In this document: piece by piece, positions 53,391-63,964 of the stretch
Numbering within the stretch: the stretch's first letter is position 1
How the letters are laid out: each line of letters starts with the position of its first letter
Source: Tupaia tana
Taxonomy: Eukaryota; Chordata; Mammalia; Scandentia; Tupaiidae
Assembly (NCBI GenBank): GCA_026018925.1
Contig: JAKSZU010000004.1
Location: forward strand, 109,303,498 to 109,367,497
Direction: 5' to 3'
Length of the DNA: 64,000 nt
The notes under the pieces: model-generated
The model's input: only the letters and a program-made list of their open reading frames with translations
What the model was told of the DNA's origin: nothing
Databases searched by the model: none
Position numbers and translations under genes: made by a program

Positions 53391-53866
53391 CTTTTTTTTA
53401 ATGTGGTGAAAGAGCGTGTATTTAGAGTTAGCCAGCTGGACTCGGTGTAGATGATCCCAGTTTTGTTGGCATCTTCCAGAGCACCGTAATCAGGAGCCAG
53501 TCACACACAGGCCTCTCTGCCTGGCCTGACGAGGGTGCTGACCTTGGCCACGGCGTATCACAGAGCTCCTTCACAGCCTGTGTGACCCGGCGTTGTTGGC
53601 CTTGACGTCGGCTGCGGCAGAGCCGGTGGTCGGGGAGCTCGGCGATGGCGCAGGCTTGTTCTCCCGGGGGCGCTCTCCGAGGATATCGGGGCTGCCTCTG
53701 CAGCTGTGGTCTTGGGCCTCCGCTGAGTGGGCGATGTACGGATCTTCCTCCTCTGTGGCTGTGGACGCCTTTCAGCACTGCTTTCTTGGCCGTCAAAGCC
53801 TTCGCTTTGGCTTCAGCTGTGGGAGGGGCAGGAGCGTCCTCCTTAGCTTTCAGTGCTGTCTCTGCA
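53391..53866 (-). pseudogene. RPL23A: RPL23A (uL23) processed pseudogene
   Basis: Decayed, intronless retrocopy of ribosomal protein L23a mRNA. In reverse it reads the N-terminal Ala/Lys-rich tail, then '[11 protein letters not shown]', then '[10 protein letters not shown]' (family QPKYPRKSAPR), and in another frame '[17 protein letters not shown]' at the C-terminus (family LAPDYDALDVANKIGII). The 3' UTR ('gtccagctggctaa') and a short A tail (T run near 53391) follow. The start codon is not preserved, the stop is lost (TAC in place of TAA), there are frameshifts, and roughly 40 bp are missing from the middle of the domain. It is much older than the RPL35A copy and cannot make the ribosomal protein. 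Confidence 0.92.
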
Positions 53867-53889
53867 GAAGGGTCTTGGACACCTGTTCT

Positions 53890-54237
53890 CTCATTTTCTC
53901 TTTTGGAGAGGTTTTTGCTGTAGGGCGTGTGCGCTCACCAGAAAGAGAGACAGAGAGACAGAAAGTGAGAAATCACCCCCCCCCCACCCCCCCCGGGGGG
54001 ATGACCGTGCTACATTCCCTTCTTCTCCTTTCTCCTCTTGGGATCTTGGGCATGCACGCACACGTGCCCAGCGATCCTGGCCTGCCAGCCCCAAAACTCA
54101 GACCACGTGCCTGGAGTGAACTTTCCAGCTCTCTGACCCAGTCCCCAGTGTGAGTTTAAGCCACCAGGTCCGGGACTCAAACCGTGGCCGACTACATGGG
54201 AGTCCAGTGACATAGCCATTACGCCAACTGCTGGTCC
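53890..54237 (-). mobile_element. SINE type A with a 75-bp foreign insert
   Basis: Reverse type A ('ggagaggtttttgctgtaggg' to 'ctgctggtccc') with poly-C growth and an insert at 54072-54146 that matches 51894-51968 in inverted orientation. Confidence 0.92.
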
Positions 54238-54575
54238 CTGGACGCCTCTCCTCTAGCCTGGCATCTTTTCCTTCTAGTCTGCACGTCCTAATTGCGTCTC
54301 CGGTCTTGAGTATGGTCTTGAGTACATATTGCACAGCAGGGACTCGTGCTTCATCTTGGGGATTCTTGCGGCTCTGGGCACCCCGTCCCTTGGAATGTGC
54401 GCTCAGGGCAGCTGTGCGTGATTTGTTCCTTGACTACAGCACTCACCTATGAAGGCTCTTCCCCACCTGTTGTAGATTCTCAGATGCAGAACTTTCACCA
54501 AGAGCTCTGTGCTCTGAATTCCAAGCCCTGAGGGCCGGATGAAACGGCACTCAGAAGGCAGGCCACTCAGAAGGC
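54238..54575. other. unique DNA ending in a 16-bp tandem duplication
   Basis: Units 'cactcagaaggcaggc' at 54548-54563 and 54564-54579; nothing else recognised. Confidence 0.6.
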
Positions 54576-54745
54576 AGGCCACGGGGGAAGGTTTCAGGTT
54601 CAGGTCCGGAGAGCCCCCTGGGTATTCCCAAGAACATGCCTAGAGATCCAAGCAGGTGGAGCTGTGGGAGTGTGGTATCAGACCCTGTTGGGGGTGCTGT
54701 CTGTCTCTCTTGCTCACAGAGGAAATAAATCTTAAAAAAACAATT
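54576..54745 (+). mobile_element. SINE type D, 5' truncated
   Basis: 'ggttcaggtccggagagccccctggg' to 'gctcacagaggaaataaatctt'. Confidence 0.65.
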
Positions 54746-54945
54746 TGTGCGCTGTGGGAAGACTGAAAGTGAGGTATTGTTTGCATCTCCTCCATTCACG
54801 GGGGGTTCCAGTAGGCAGGGTGTCTGAAGGCAGAGGGTGGGCAGCTGTCAAGCCGGGGACCAGAGGTTGTCCTTTCCCAGAACGTCACAGCCAGCGCAGC
54901 CTGAGGGCAGCCTGGGGACCTGCTGCAGGGTTGGGAGTGTCTGGT

Positions 54946-55100
54946 AGTGTGGACTCCCAAGAAAAGAACCGAGGACAAGGGATTACGGTATGGCCACTCC
55001 TCCAGTGGGGGTGACTTCTCTGTTTCCCTCTCTGTCTCTCTCAGGTGAGCAAATACACCCCATGGCAAAAACCTAAAAAAACTCAAAAAACAAACAAAAG
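54946..55100 (+). mobile_element. SINE type C, 5' truncated
   Basis: Starts inside the body and ends 'caccccatggcaaaaacctaaaa'. Confidence 0.75.
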
Positions 55101-55285
55101 AATCTTTTACATTTCTTTAGATGAAAAAGATCTATTTTACTTCCCTCTGTGTTGTCCTGGTTTCATTCAGCCTGGCATTCTGAAGCAGCCCTCCTCACCC
55201 TCCACTTAGCTGTTATCTCACTCTGTCTTCTGTTTTGCTTTTTTAAAAAACAGAAAAAAAAAACAAGCATACAGAAAAACAACAA

Positions 55286-55520
55286 CTTGCTCTCAGGCAT
55301 CTGTGCTCACTGGAGAGAGACCTCGAGGAAAAGTGAGAAGGCACCCTGAGGGGATGGCCATGCCTTGCCCCAGCTCTGCCATCGTGTCATCGTCACCCGC
55401 CTCTCAGGACTTTGGTCACGCACACACACGAACACCTGGTATGCTTTCCAAGCCACAGCGTCCGGGACTCGAACCGTGGAGTTGGCTATGTGGGATCCAG
55501 CTGACCCTTTGTCACTGTTT
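55286..55520 (-). mobile_element. SINE type C
   Basis: 'aggcatctgtgctcactggagag' to 'gtgggatccagctgacc'. Confidence 0.8.
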
Positions 55521-55747
55521 TACACCAGTCCACCCTGGGTGGCTGGGCACTTGTGAAATCAATGAAAAGGATTTTTTTAAATCTCTGGAATAGCATATGC
55601 TGTGATTGACAGGGACCTACCAGCTGCCTCAGGACTCCTTCCCTGGAGTAGGGGCCCTTTTCATAGGCGAAGGGCAGTTGCGTTAGGCTTTCAGACTCCA
55701 TCCCATAAACACCTATTCCTAGTCCTTGTCTGAATCTCCCTTTATTT

Positions 55748-56021
55748 TATTATTTTTTTGGAGAGGATTTTGCTATAGGGCACGTGCGCTCGCCAGACAG
55801 ACAGAGAGGGACAGAAAGACAGAAAGTGAGAACTCACCCCCCCCCCCCTCCCCCGGGGGGGGGTGGCCACGCCGCAATCCCTTCTCCTCCATTCTCCCCT
55901 CGGGATCTTGGGCACGCACGCACTTGCGCCTGGTGTGAGTTTAACCACCAGGTCCGGGACATGAACTGCGGTCGACTACATGGAAGCCCAGCGACATAGC
56001 CATTACGCTAACTGCTGGTCC
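55748..56021 (-). mobile_element. SINE type A, TSD
   Basis: Flanks 'ctgaatctccctttatttt' (about 55730-55748) and 'ctgaatccctctttatttt' (about 56022-56040); poly-C/G growth in the body. Confidence 0.95.
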
Positions 56022-56040
56022 CTGAATCCCTCTTTATTTT

Positions 56041-56651
56041 TTGCAGTGAAGGTGTCTCAAGATAAGCCGCTTCTATGCAGCCGCAGGTCCACTCCCTTCC
56101 ATCCTGTTTGAGTGTAGCCCACAGAACGGGACACATTTCCCCAGGCTCAGGTCCACTGTGGTGGGAGGCAGAACTGTGTTTGCCTAAACATTCAGCCGCT
56201 TCCCAGCTACCTCGTTGTTCCTGTGAGCTCTTCCTGCACTCTCAGCCAGCCGGGTCTCACGTGCAGGTGTGTCTGAGGAAGTCTGTGTACGCCTGGGGCA
56301 GCCGCCTGTACCGCTGGGACCTGGCGGTGCCCCCTCTGCATGGTGCGTGGTGGCCTAGGAGCTGGGGCCCCCTGCGGCGTACAGCAGAGGGTCTGGCAGC
56401 AGGTGGGTGCAGGGTGGGGAGAGCTTGTGCAGTAGGACAGAGCCAGGGAGGAGGCTGGACGCTGCCTCCTCGTCCTGGCTGTAGAGCTGGGGAGAGGGGC
56501 AGGGCGGAGAAGTCGGAGTAGCCCGTGTCTGCTCCCCGAGGGCCTCCGTATGTCCTGGCACCAGGCGTCTAGCCTGTGATTATCGATCACCTCTGCCAAA
56601 CAGAAGGGGATGTGTGCTGTGGTACCCAGTACTGTGAGAAGAGGTATGACT
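56041..56651. other. low-copy intronic DNA, about 610 bp
   Basis: Open frames up to about 148 codons, composition-biased, no family recognised. Confidence 0.5.
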
Positions 56652-56838
56652 TTAATTTTTTTTTTTTTTTAAGAATTATTTTTTATTTAACTTTATTTAT
56701 TTCAGTTTGACCAGAGAGGGGCAGGGCATGGGGTGGGAGTGAAGAAAGTGAGAAAGCAAACTGCCAGGTCCAGGACTTGAACCACGGTCAGCCATGTGGG
56801 AGTCAAGTGCCCTTAACTACCGTACCATTTGCTGGCCC
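56652..56838 (-). mobile_element. SINE type B
   Basis: 'aagaattattttttatttaac' tail to 'accatttgctggccc'. Confidence 0.9.
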
Positions 56839-56943
56839 TGATAAGGTGTCTTCCAGGTCAAGGGTATTATGTATTATATTTTCCCACATTTGTCTCTCTA
56901 CCTATCTATCTTATCTATTTCACCTGTCTACCATATGTATAGT

Positions 56944-57100
56944 GGGGACAGCAGGTGGTGTGGTGTTTAAGGCGCTGGACTCCTACATGGCCAACCACAG
57001 TTCAAGTCCCTGACCTGGTGGTTTGCATTCTCACTTTCTCTCCAGTCAAATGAATAACAATAATAACAAATAAAAATAAATAACCTCCCCAATAAACCTA
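56944..57100 (+). mobile_element. SINE type B
   Basis: 'ggggacagcaggtggtgtggtgtttaaggcgctgg' head, AAT-rich tail. Confidence 0.9.
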
Positions 57101-57161
57101 TGTACAGCGATGTGTGTATAAAACATTACATATTTGTATGTATTATACATTATGTAAGATA

Positions 57162-57297
57162 CAAGGGGACTTCATAAAGTCTGTGGAAAAATGGAGCTTA
57201 TTTATTAAAGCGAGCTTATTTCTGTGCAAAAAAAATTGAAATCATGTGTAATTTTTTCATAATTTGTATTTCCCATAAACCTCTTGAAGACCCCTCA
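57162..57297. mobile_element. mariner-like MITE, second family, TA flanks
   Basis: 136 bp. The left end 'caaggggacttcataaag' and the right end, read in reverse, 'tgaggggtcttcaagagg' are inverted repeats; TA at 57160-57161 and 57298-57299. Confidence 0.75.
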
Positions 57298-57334
57298 TAA
57301 CACACACCTGCCCTTGCATGATGAGACTCAGAAA

Positions 57335-57480
57335 TAGGGCCCGGCAGGTGGCATGGTGGTTACGGGCACTGGACTCCCACATGGCCGACTGCAGTTTGAG
57401 TCCCAGACCTGGCGGCTTGCTTTCTCACTTTCCCCCTTTCTCTCTCTCTCTCTCATACACTCTGTCCCTCTCTGGTTAAA

Positions 57481-57511
<31 letters not shown>

Positions 57512-57542
57512 AAAGTTAAATGAAATAATTATTAAAAATGGA
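57335..57542 (+). mobile_element. SINE type B with (AAAT)n tail
   Basis: 'gggcccggcaggtggcatggtggttacggg' head; ten-odd AAAT units. Confidence 0.95.
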
Positions 57543-58607
57543 GACTCCGAAGTAAAGGTGCTCCCTGAGCGCACACAGCTGCTCGTGCCTGCCTCTCTGT
57601 CAGCCCTGGCTCCTAGTCAGCTAACCAGGCCCGCTGGAGCACTTGGTGCTGAGTGCCACCTGCGATATCATTTACTCAGAAAACATCGAGTGCTTGCTGT
57701 CTCTGTGGTACCTCGCTTCAGACAAACAGAACAACAAAAATGCCTCCTTTTTAAACCACTCTACCCTTGGTCTTAATTTGTTCATTGACATTCTTGAGTA
57801 TATTTGTTTGTAATTGCCAGAGGCCTCTGTGGGAGATGTAGGGTGATTTGACCAAGTGGACTAGGAGTTGTGCCACGTGGCCACGTCAGACCCCTGGGCT
57901 TGGCCTGCCACGAGGTGCTCTAACTGGAAACCTTCCTGACTTCAGCTGGGTGTGTCTAGTGGGAGCCACTATAGAACATTCTAATAGATCACCCATTGGG
58001 AACACATTTTCAAGAGTCAAATGTCACCCCTGGGCCGCCCAGAAGTCACCTAAGACAAGGATTCGGAGTCTGAAAATTGAAGGTATGCATTAAATACGGA
58101 CCTCCCAGACCCCCGGGTTTATTTTTTCCTTTTTTACCTTTTGATAACATGTTGACACGGGGAGACACGGAAGGCAGGCGCCCACCCGCAGTGCTTTATC
58201 TCCTCCAGGGGAGGTTTTTAGGGACTTGGGGGGCATGTGGGCTCCAAGAGGGCCTGCGCTCTCACAGCTGCCGTCCTAGGACCCCAGGCAGCCCGAGGCA
58301 GCCGCAGTGTGAAGGCTGGGGGTAACCTTCGCCCTCCTCTCATACCTCAGTCAGGGCTGGTAAGGACTGTCTCCCGAGCACGCGGCCTGTCGGTGGCCGG
58401 TATTGAACTCTCCTCTCGGAATCCTGATTTCTAGGGAGCCGATGGGGCCCATCCAGCCTGTGCAGGCTCCAAGTTGCTGCCCGATTCAGCAGACTCGAGT
58501 GCCTGCTGTGTCCCGAGTCCCTGGTGTGAGGAGATGAGTAAGGCAGTGCGGGTCGCTGGTGTGGCTGATGCCACATGGCTGAGTAAGTGCAGGGGCTGGC
58601 ACACCCC
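57543..58607. other. low-copy intronic DNA, about 1.06 kb
   Basis: No SINE. Nothing recognised; several conceptual frames lack motifs. Confidence 0.5.
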
Positions 58608-58740
58608 TGGCACACTCGCTCACCTGCAGTAGCTCGACTGCTGACAGGCAGACACGCAGCCTGCTGGCTGCTCTGCGAGGCTGGGGACTTGTCTCTGGAG
58701 GGAGTGGCCCAGTCTGGGGAGGTTCCAGGCCTTGAAGTAG
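58608..58740 (+). repeat. local duplication, copy 1
   Basis: About 130 bp ('ctgcagtagctcgactgctgacaggcagacacgcagcctgctggctgctctg' and on to 'ggggaggttccaggcc', spelled here as two marks) recurs about 1 kb to the right in direct orientation. Confidence 0.85.
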
Positions 58741-59637
58741 GGGTGGGGGTGGAGGAGGCAGACGGCAGGAGCTCATGACCGAGCAAAAGCCCGGAGGGTG
58801 AGCAGCAGCCGGCCAGATTGGAAAGGCGCTGTGGCCACGCGGGGTGGCGTTCCAGACCCTGAGGCCGGGCACAGCAGCGCGTGCTCCTGGCCGGTAAGCA
58901 GGAGGCAGGGCAGGAGCAGCGGTTTGAGGCCACCCTGACCGCCATGTGCCAAGCGAGGCGTTTGAATGATGTCCGCTGCCACTGCACACCATGTGTCCTT
59001 CCCCTGCGGCCCTGGCTGGCATCTGACAGTCACTCTGCTCTGTCCTGTCACCTCACTTTCTCCCTTTGGCCCTCTCAGCCTTCGCCTTAGGCTGTCAGAG
59101 TGGGTCTCACCTGTGAAGACCTGCCTGGTGGGAGCTCTCCCAGGGTCCCCGTGGGCTGGAGGGCCTGGGGGGAGGCAGAGTGGGAGGAGAGGACGCAGCT
59201 GCGCGTGGCCTAGGAACTGCACTCAGGAGGTGGGAGGTGAGCCTGGCGGCAGGATTGGAGGGAGGCTTTTCCTTCCAGATAATTGCAAAAGCCTGCAAGT
59301 ACAGGGTGTGCCTTCTGTAATTGCAAAAGCCCGCGAGTTCGGGTGTGCCAGGTGTGTTCCTGCGGTGGGCGTGTGAGGCACACTCGCTTTTGCTGACTTA
59401 GGGCCACTGCAGAGTGCCCATGTTTCCATCCTGACCTGTGAGGTTCTGGCCTTGTCGCAGGGCAGAGTGGAGACCAGAGAGGTGACCTACCCAAGGTTGT
59501 GCAGCCTGTTGGGGTGGCACCAAGGAGTCACACAGAGGTGTGCCCAGCTCTTCCCCCACCCCGTGCCTCCTGTGTGTGGGTGGGCCTGGTGGTGTGGCCT
59601 CGGTGTCACGCAGAGTGGCTGCAGTTCCCAATCTGCT
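58741..59637. other. unique DNA between the duplicated blocks
   Basis: Contains a roughly 31-bp tandem duplication (59281-59312 and 59319-59349) and weak MIR-like text near 59400-59520. No gene recognised. Confidence 0.5.
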
Positions 59638-59772
59638 GCTTTGGCACGCTTGCCTGCAGTAGCTCGGTTTGCTGACAGGTGAACACGCAGCCTGCTGGCT
59701 GCTCTGAGAGCCGAGACTTGTCCCTGGAGGGAGTGGCCAAGGCCGGGGAGGTTATGCCAGGCCTTGCAGCAG
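59638..59772 (+). repeat. local duplication, copy 2
   Basis: Shares 'cacgcagcctgctggctgctctg', 'gagggagtggcc' and 'ggggaggtt' in the same order with 58608-58740. Confidence 0.85.
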
Positions 59773-60130
59773 AAGCGTCTGGACATGTCGCAGAATCTGC
59801 TGAGCCCACAGCACCTGCTTTGTAGCCCCTGCCTGGTACTCACCCCTCGTCCCTCAGCCCAGGAGAGGCCGATGGGAGAACTCAGCCGACACCTGGACTG
59901 TAGGAACTGCCCCTGCCCTTCCTTCCCTCATTACTGAGAAGACATTCGCAGTGCCTGGCCAGAGACCCTGACGAGAACAGAGATGAATGCCTGTGGGCGA
60001 CCAGGAGGCCTGGCTTCCCAGCTGTGTCCACACTGGGACATCACTGTCAGAGGGGGCGCTGTTTTATACCCTCAGCACCCCGAGGCCTTCGGGGGCTGTT
60101 GTGTTAGCAGTGCCAGCGTTGAACGGGCTG
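59773..60130. other. unique intronic DNA
   Basis: Nothing recognised. Confidence 0.5.
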
Positions 60131-60372
60131 GGTAGGGCTGGGCCTGTGACCTAGTTGGTTAAGGGAGCCACATCCCACATGGCTGGCTGTTCAAATCCCT
60201 GCCATGGTGTCTTGAGAAATCATGCTAGGTGCCTGTGCGTGGTGCCCAGAACCCCAACAGGAAGGGGAAATGGAGGACGGGGTGTCATGGCCATACCTGG
60301 GGGGGGGGTGGTTTTTCTCTTTCCCTCTCTTGGGCAAGTACATGTGCCCTCTGGCAAGAGAAAAAACCAAAA
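60131..60372 (+). mobile_element. SINE type C, diverged
   Basis: 'gggctgggcctgtgacctagttggttaaggg' to 'tgtgccctctggcaagagaaaaa'. Confidence 0.8.
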
Positions 60373-61008
60373 GGGGACCAGGTAAACCCTGGGCCAGATT
60401 CTCCACAGACACACCGGCTGGGTAGTCCTCTGCTGCTCACCGTGTTTCCCGCTTCATGTTCAATCACCGAGTGTTTTGAAGGGCGATAAAGATCAAGGCA
60501 GGGGGCCAGGGCGGTAAGGCGCTGCCCTCGGGCCCAGGTGCCCACGCCCTCCCCGTGCCTGCCCTGCATTGGAGACCTACACAGCACTGCCAGGGTTTGG
60601 AAGTTGAAGAGGCCCCGCCCAGCGCACCGTGCCCGCGCAGCAGGCCCAGTTCCACGGCAGCGCCGCTCCCCTTCCCCCTGCTCGGGTGCTGCCCGTTCCC
60701 ACTGTCCTCTGGGTTGCGCCGGGGCTCGTGGCCCGTGTCATTGCCCACAGCTTTGAGGCAGCTGGTCCTCGGGACTGAGATCAGCCCTGTCTCTGAGTTT
60801 TGTCCCGGTGCCTTTGGGCCACAGGCACGTGTGAGAGGCCGGCCGGGCGCTGCCTGTCTGCAGGTGAGCACCGCCTGGAGCAGCGTCTTGGCCGCTCTTG
60901 TCATCCACCCTGCGCCCCCTCTACCTGTCTCTGCGGTCACAGTCCACCACGCTGAGCTGCCTTTTCCCTGTCGAAGTTTTCCCCTCGCACTGCTGATAAA
61001 CCTTAGGG
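60373..61008. other. unique intronic DNA, about 640 bp
   Basis: Open frames up to about 219 codons run into the next SINE; no motif recognised. Confidence 0.5.
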
Positions 61009-61247
61009 GACTGGGCCAGCAGGTGGCATGGAGGTGCAGGCGGCTGGGTCTCACGTGGCCGGCTGCGTCTCACGTGGCCGGCTGCGCAGGTGGCGTCCTG
61101 GACCGTGCGCGTGCGCATGTGCACCCCGAAATCCCGAGAGGAGGCTGGAGAAGACATTGGCATGGTCACCCCTCTGGGAGGCGATGTCTCGCTTTCCTCT
61201 CTGTCTCTCCCTGACCAGTGCACACACCCTATGGCAACTTTAAAAAA
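61009..61247 (+). mobile_element. SINE type C with 19-bp tandem duplication
   Basis: Head carries two copies of 'gtctcacgtggccggctgc' (61048-61066 and 61067-61085); ends 'cacaccctatggcaacttt'. 61248-61534 is unassigned, with a purine-rich tract near 61445-61505. Confidence 0.85.
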
Positions 61248-61534
61248 AAGTTCACGGGATTACGGACTGCGTGCTCGCCTCCCCGCAGGGTACAGGGCAC
61301 GTGCGCAGACTGACCTCCCTCTCTCTTCCCATCCTCCGCTGCCTCCTTTGTGTTGGGGTCCCTGGACTGTGATGGTGACTCGGCAGAGGAGGGACCCACA
61401 CTCGGTACCAGGAGCGAGCCTGTGCACCAGGCTGCTCTCTGTTGAAAGAAAGAAGAAAAAGAAAAGGCAGGAAAAAAAAAAAAAAAGAAGAAGAGAAAAA
61501 ACGTGGGAAAAAGCCACTTTACCACCATTTTTAA

Positions 61535-61653
61535 AGTTTCGGACCTGGCAGCTTGCTTTCTCATTTTCCCTCTCTCCCTCTCTCTCCCCCTGGTTAAATA
61601 ATAATGATAATAAAAAATAAAATTAAGTAAGTCTTTTAAAAAAATCTTATAAA
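61535..61653 (+). mobile_element. SINE type B, 5' truncated
   Basis: 'cggacctggcagcttgctttctc' onward with the usual AT tail. Confidence 0.85.
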
Positions 61654-61668
61654 AAGAAAGTCACTCTT

Positions 61669-61858
61669 TTTAAAAATAATTATTTATTTTATTTTATTTA
61701 TTCATTCATTTATTTGTTAATTTGACCAGAGAGAGACAGAGGTTGACAATGAGAGAGAGAGAGGAAGTGAGAAAGCAAGTCACTAGATTCAGGACTCAAA
61801 CCCTGGTCGACCATGTGGGAGTGTCCAGCGCCTTACCACCACGCCACCTGCTGGTCCC
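61669..61858 (-). mobile_element. SINE type B, TSD
   Basis: Exact 15-bp TSD 'aagaaagtcactctt' (61654-61668 and 61859-61873). Confidence 0.97.
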
Positions 61859-61873
61859 AAGAAAGTCACTCTT

Positions 61874-62190
61874 GTGACAGCAGCCCAGACCATCCAAGAA
61901 TTACCTGGGACTGGGTATTTTAAACAGCTCATTTATCGCGCTCTGGTTGGAGGCTGGGCAGCTCAAAATCCCGTCGCGGGCAGAGTCCGTGTGCGGTGAG
62001 TGCACTCTGCTCCACAGACGGGCTTTGGAATGTGTCCTCAGGGGCGTGAGGACAGAGGGCTCCTCTAAGCCTGTGGCCAGGGCCCTGATCCACTCATTAG
62101 GGTGAAGCCCTCATGACCCAGTCACCTCCCAAAGGACTCAGCATTGTGTGGCAGGTCATGGTTCAAAATAGGACTTGAGAGCACAGACTT
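61874..62190. mobile_element. old dispersed repeat (same family as 36100-36440)
   Basis: 'aattacctgggactgggtattttaaa', 'ccctcatgacccagtcacctcccaaagg' and 'ggttcaaaataggac' keep the order of an old mammalian element I cannot name safely. Confidence 0.5.
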
Positions 62191-62224
62191 GGGAACCAGC
62201 ACTGTCGTTTACCGGGTATAATTG

Positions 62225-62390
62225 GTGTCTTGACGGCAGTAAACACAGCTAGCTCCGGCTTACTGAATGCTTACTACATGCCAGTAGGGTAGGTGTCCCC
62301 TGCCTGGCCATCTTGCAGATGGAGAAACAGGCTAAGGGACGTTGTCTACCTTGTCCAAGGTCAGACACCCACACCCAGATCAAACAGGCC
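62225..62390 (+). mobile_element. MIR relic
   Basis: 'gaatgcttactacatgccag...catcttgcagatggagaaacaggctaagg...ttgtccaaggtcag' is MIR text. Confidence 0.7.
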
Positions 62391-62397
62391 TGGATGA

Positions 62398-62525
62398 CTC
62401 ATAGGGACTTGGCACATGTGCATATGCACCTGGCGTGTTTCTCAAGCTGCCAGGTCCAGGACTTGAACCACACAGTTGGCCATGTGGGGTCCAGCTACCT
62501 TAACCACCACACCATAGATTGGCTG
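62398..62525 (-). mobile_element. SINE type C, 3' truncated
   Basis: Only the head half ('catatgcacctggcgtgtttctcaagctgcc' to 'ccacaccatagattggc') remains. Confidence 0.75.
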
Positions 62526-62529
62526 TCTC

Positions 62530-62720
62530 TTTTTTTATACATGGTTTTGCCATGTTGTGATCCTCCTGTCTCAGTGTCCCGGCTGGGAACACAGACACAC
62601 GTCACCAAGCTTACCTGTTTATCAGACAGGGTCTCACTCTGCTGCCCACGCCAGTCCCGACCTTGCAGTCCTCCTGCCTCACCCTCCCCAAGGGGCTAGG
62701 ATTGCAGGTGCACGCACAAA
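62530..62720 (-). mobile_element. 7SL-derived SINE, two monomer-like parts
   Basis: 'ggttttgccatgttgtgatcctcctgtctcagtg' and 'agacagggtctcactctgctgccc...gtcctcctgcctcaccc...ggctaggattgcaggtgcacgc' are antisense Alu/FLAM-type text. Confidence 0.75.
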
Positions 62721-63533
62721 ACCTGCCTTCGAGATTGGATCAGGAATCTAGCCTGTCTTAGAAGCACGCAGCCCTGGTTTGCCCATGTTCTGCAAAGTCT
62801 CCTAATCTCTCTCGGCCCCTCCCTTTAAATGGTCTCAGATGATAAAGTTTTCTGAGGCTGGTCCCTTCCCCTTGTCTGCAGTGTCTGCTTAAACAACGGA
62901 ATAGCGGGCTCACGCTCGTTGAGACAGGGTCAGTACAGTTCACCATGCAGATCGGAAAACATTCCCGGTGATAAAAAAGAAAAAGAAGAAGAAAAAATAA
63001 TCCAGTCTGGTGCCTGGCTCAGAGTCGTGGTGCACGAGTGAAGGTGGCCGGTGATGACAGAAGCCCATCCATGTAAAAACCTTGTCCCCCCGGAACCCCG
63101 AGGGTAGCAGTATTTCAGATAGCTCTGGTTAGGTACCAGCTTGGGACAGCTTAATTTTAGAGAGAAATGATTGCAGAGTCTTGAAGAGAGGTTGGTGAAC
63201 GGAGCCGCTGCAGGTGGGTCTGGTGCGCGTGGTTCTGGGCCTTCCAGCACAGGCAGGAGGGTTCCAGTTTCGGCTCGCAGGTCGTAGGGCCGTGTGCTCT
63301 GCTTGACTGGACGGGACACTGGAGCCCTGAGCTTCCTCTTCTGAGTGAGAATAAAAAGTGTGGGGAGAGGCACTCCACACATGTCAGCTACCGTCTCTCT
63401 CACTTCTCTTTTATGAGTTCTAAAATCTGGAAAAGAAGCTTGCTAGGTCCGTGTGGGGAAATAAGGGAGAAATAGCAGGACTTTCCTATTGAGCAAAGCA
63501 AAACTGTATTTAAATTGGGGGTTTTGCTAGGCA
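62721..63533. other. low-copy intronic DNA, about 810 bp
   Basis: - strand open frames up to about 157 codons, no recognised motif. Confidence 0.5.
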
Positions 63534-63543
63534 CTTAGAGATT

Positions 63544-63705
63544 TTTTTTTTTAAAGTTTATTTATGTACTTTTTCCATGAGAGAAAGGGAGAGAGAGAGA
63601 GGCCAGGTGCCTCTCCTGGGTCTTCACCCCCTGACCCCACGCCCTCGGCCTCACATGGGAGTCCCGCAGAGTGTCGCATCACCTCTGTGCCCTTGCCTGG
63701 CTCCA
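63544..63705 (-). mobile_element. SINE type D
   Basis: 'aaagtttatttatgtactttttccatgagag' to 'tgcccttgcctggctcc'; flanked by 'cttagagatt' (63534-63543) and 'cttagaggtc' (63706-63715). Confidence 0.75.
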
Positions 63706-63717
63706 CTTAGAGGTCTT

Positions 63718-63964
63718 TTTGTTTGTTTGTTTGTTTGTTTAAAGGGCATCTTAGGCCACGTGCTCAAGACAGAGCGAGCCAGTGAGAGGTCGAGTGAGAA
63801 ATCACACCCCGGGAGGATGGCCATGTCGCGTCCCTTCTCCATCTTCTCCATTCTCCCAGGGTTTGGGGCGTGGATGCACATGCACCCAGTGTGGTTTGCA
63901 GGCCTCTGGGTCTGGAACTTGAACTGCAGTCTAGCACCTTAACTGCCACTCCACCTGCTAGCCC
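63718..63964 (-). mobile_element. SINE type C
   Basis: (TTTG)n tail, 'gggcatcttaggccacgtgctc' to 'ccacctgctagcccc'; flanked by 'cttagaggtc' at 63706-63715 and 63965-63974. Confidence 0.85.
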
